A DNA stretch of 64,000 nucleotides from Vreelandella halophila (GTDB taxonomy: Bacteria > Pseudomonadota > Gammaproteobacteria > Pseudomonadales > Oleiphilaceae): contig NZ_JACHUZ010000011.1 in the NCBI RefSeq assembly GCF_019903425.1, forward strand, positions 334,722-398,721, written 5' to 3'. A program made the position numbers and the translations under genes. The notes beneath the pieces were generated by a model. It did not search any database. It saw nothing but the letters and a program-made list of their open reading frames with translations, and was not told where the DNA came from. Positions 63,029-64,000 of this stretch are shown piece after piece (position 1 is the first letter of the stretch; every line of letters begins with the position of its first letter).

Positions 63029-64000
63029 ATGTATAAGAAAACAAAAATCTCCACGAGCATTTTCGCCATGACATTTGGTTTTGGCGCATTGCTGCCACTG
63101 CAAGCAGCTGGACAAGATGAAGGCTTTCAGGTTGGTAATACCAACTTTACCATCGGTGGCTACATAAAACTCGATACAATCGCTACCCGAACCAGTGATG
63201 GTAAACTAGCTGCTGATTCACTGCGTGATTTCTATGTGCCGTCCACAACCCCAGTGGGGGGCGGCGACAGTAACGAAAGCCTCACAATGCATGCCAGACA
63301 ATCCCGATTCTCTATCAATACAGTGACTGACCTAGGAACGGGTACCGATCTTACTGGCTTTGTGGAGATGGATTTCGGTCCTGCAAGAGAACTCCTGAAT
63401 GGGACGTCGACGACGAATCGCGCGGCGGTCAATCTTCGCCACGCTTATTTTGAGTATGGAAATTGGGGCTTTGGACAGACATGGAGTAATGCGCTATTTG
63501 GCCCGGCTATGCTTGAGACGCTGAACTTTTTCTCCGTCTCGGAGGGCGTTCCAACACCGAGGCAACCGCAGATTCGTTACGAGAATGGCCCCTGGGCGGT
63601 TAGTCTGGAGAATCCTACGACAACGGCTCAAGTAGAAGGGGCTAACACCTCGGTTATAAGCTCCAACGTAGAAGTAACCGACAGTATCCTGCCGGATGTG
63701 GTTGTACGCTATTCCATGATGGGACAGGATTCGCAACTCGCGCTGGTTGGTATTGTTCGTCAATTGAAAGTGGATGGAACGATTAACAACGAGCCGTTTA
63801 CACAGAGCACGCCGACGTTGGATGAAACCGAGAGTGGGTATGGTCTGGGAGTCTCAGGCAATGTTCAGCTGAGCGAGGCAACGGATTTCAAGTTCATGGC
63901 ATTGGGGGGCAGTGGTGTCGGGCGTTACAGCGGCTTGGCTTTTGCACCTGATGTGGTCGTTGCAAGTGACGGCTCTGGAATGGAGGCTGTTGATCATGTT
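63029..64000 (+). CDS. DcaP-like outer-membrane porin, N-terminal part (runs off window)
   Basis: The frame is open from ATG 63029 to the end of the window (324 codons). A signal peptide (FAMTFGFGALLPLQAAGQDE) is followed by porin-like strands: FTIGGYIKLDTIATRTSDGK, MHARQSRFSINTVTDLG, GFVEMDFGPAR, LRHAYFEYGNWGFGQTWSNA. This resembles DcaP-type porins that pass dicarboxylic or aromatic acids. GAAGGAAAG precedes the ATG. Its place after paaK suggests an outer-membrane route for the pathway substrate. Confidence 0.72.
   Translation, partial: MYKKTKISTSIFAMTFGFGALLPLQAAGQDEGFQVGNTNFTIGGYIKLDTIATRTSDGKLAADSLRDFYVPSTTPVGGGDSNESLTMHARQSRFSINTVTDLGTGTDLTGFVEMDFGPARELLNGTSTTNRAAVNLRHAYFEYGNWGFGQTWSNALFGPAMLETLNFFSVSEGVPTPRQPQIRYENGPWAVSLENPTTTAQVEGANTSVISSNVEVTDSILPDVVVRYSMMGQDSQLALVGIVRQLKVDGTINNEPFTQSTPTLDETESGYGLGVSGNVQLSEATDFKFMALGGSGVGRYSGLAFAPDVVVASDGSGMEAVDHV

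Noticed and set aside
32232-64000. tRNA-Pro-targeted island with a second attachment site
   Set aside because: I saw no repeat of the tRNA 3' end and no integrase in the window, so attachment sites are not claimed.

Overview
The window reads as a chromosomal segment of a GC-rich gammaproteobacterium. The order thrS-infC-rpmI-rplT-pheS-pheT-ihfA-merR-like-tRNA-Pro, plus YheU- and YeaC-type small proteins, a FadH-type dienoyl-CoA reductase and a DUF1329/Ycf48-like/RND trio, fits marine or halophilic relatives of Marinobacter, Halomonas and Pseudomonas. The genus cannot be fixed from this sequence alone.

Layout. Bases 1-32,300 are a dense, GC-rich core: the end of recA, a UPF0270 protein, a J-domain-like anchored protein, a PilZ protein, a Lon-family protease, an AlkB-type dioxygenase, an M23 peptidase, a FixJ-like response regulator with a soluble hybrid kinase, a small lipid block (MaoC-like hydratase, two AraC-type regulators, FadH), nadK, a metallophosphatase, a rhomboid protease, yeaC, pepN, the DUF1329/Ycf48-like/RND trio, and the translation operon. 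infC appears to start at AUC, and a terminator with a competing upstream arm precedes pheS. Bases 32,309-39,640, just after tRNA-Pro(GGG), are an accessory block with visibly lower GC. It holds dehydrogenases, a SnoaL-like protein, HxlR and LysR regulators, a glutathionyl-hydroquinone reductase/aldo-keto reductase/SDR/cytochrome b561 operon, and several gene remnants.

Bases 39,640-64,000 are a complete aerobic phenylacetate (paa) island. paaABCDE (epoxidase) and paaZ run leftward. A five-component branched-chain-type ABC transporter runs rightward from the same intergenic region. An IS66-family element follows, then the regulators paaX and paaY (leftward), paaFGHIJK (rightward) and the start of an outer-membrane porin. 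Together these genes would import an aromatic acid (porin, then ABC system), activate it with PaaK, epoxidise it with PaaABC(D)E, isomerise and open the ring with PaaG and PaaZ, and beta-oxidise it with PaaF, PaaH and PaaJ, with PaaI and PaaY clearing dead-end thioesters.

The most notable observations are: (1) a hemerythrin-like domain fused to the LivF-type ATPase of the paa-linked ABC transporter; (2) the same inverted repeat, ATGACAC-N27-GTGTCAT, at both divergent promoters between paaA and the transporter; (3) an IS66 element whose end supplies the stop codon of paaX and which shows no matching target duplication; (4) the AUC start of infC; (5) an attenuator-like structure before pheS; and (6) a decayed NAD(P)-binding oxidoreductase gene next to its likely HxlR regulator. 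I saw no CRISPR array, integrase or prophage, and nothing that clearly amounts to a wholly new defence or biosynthetic system.
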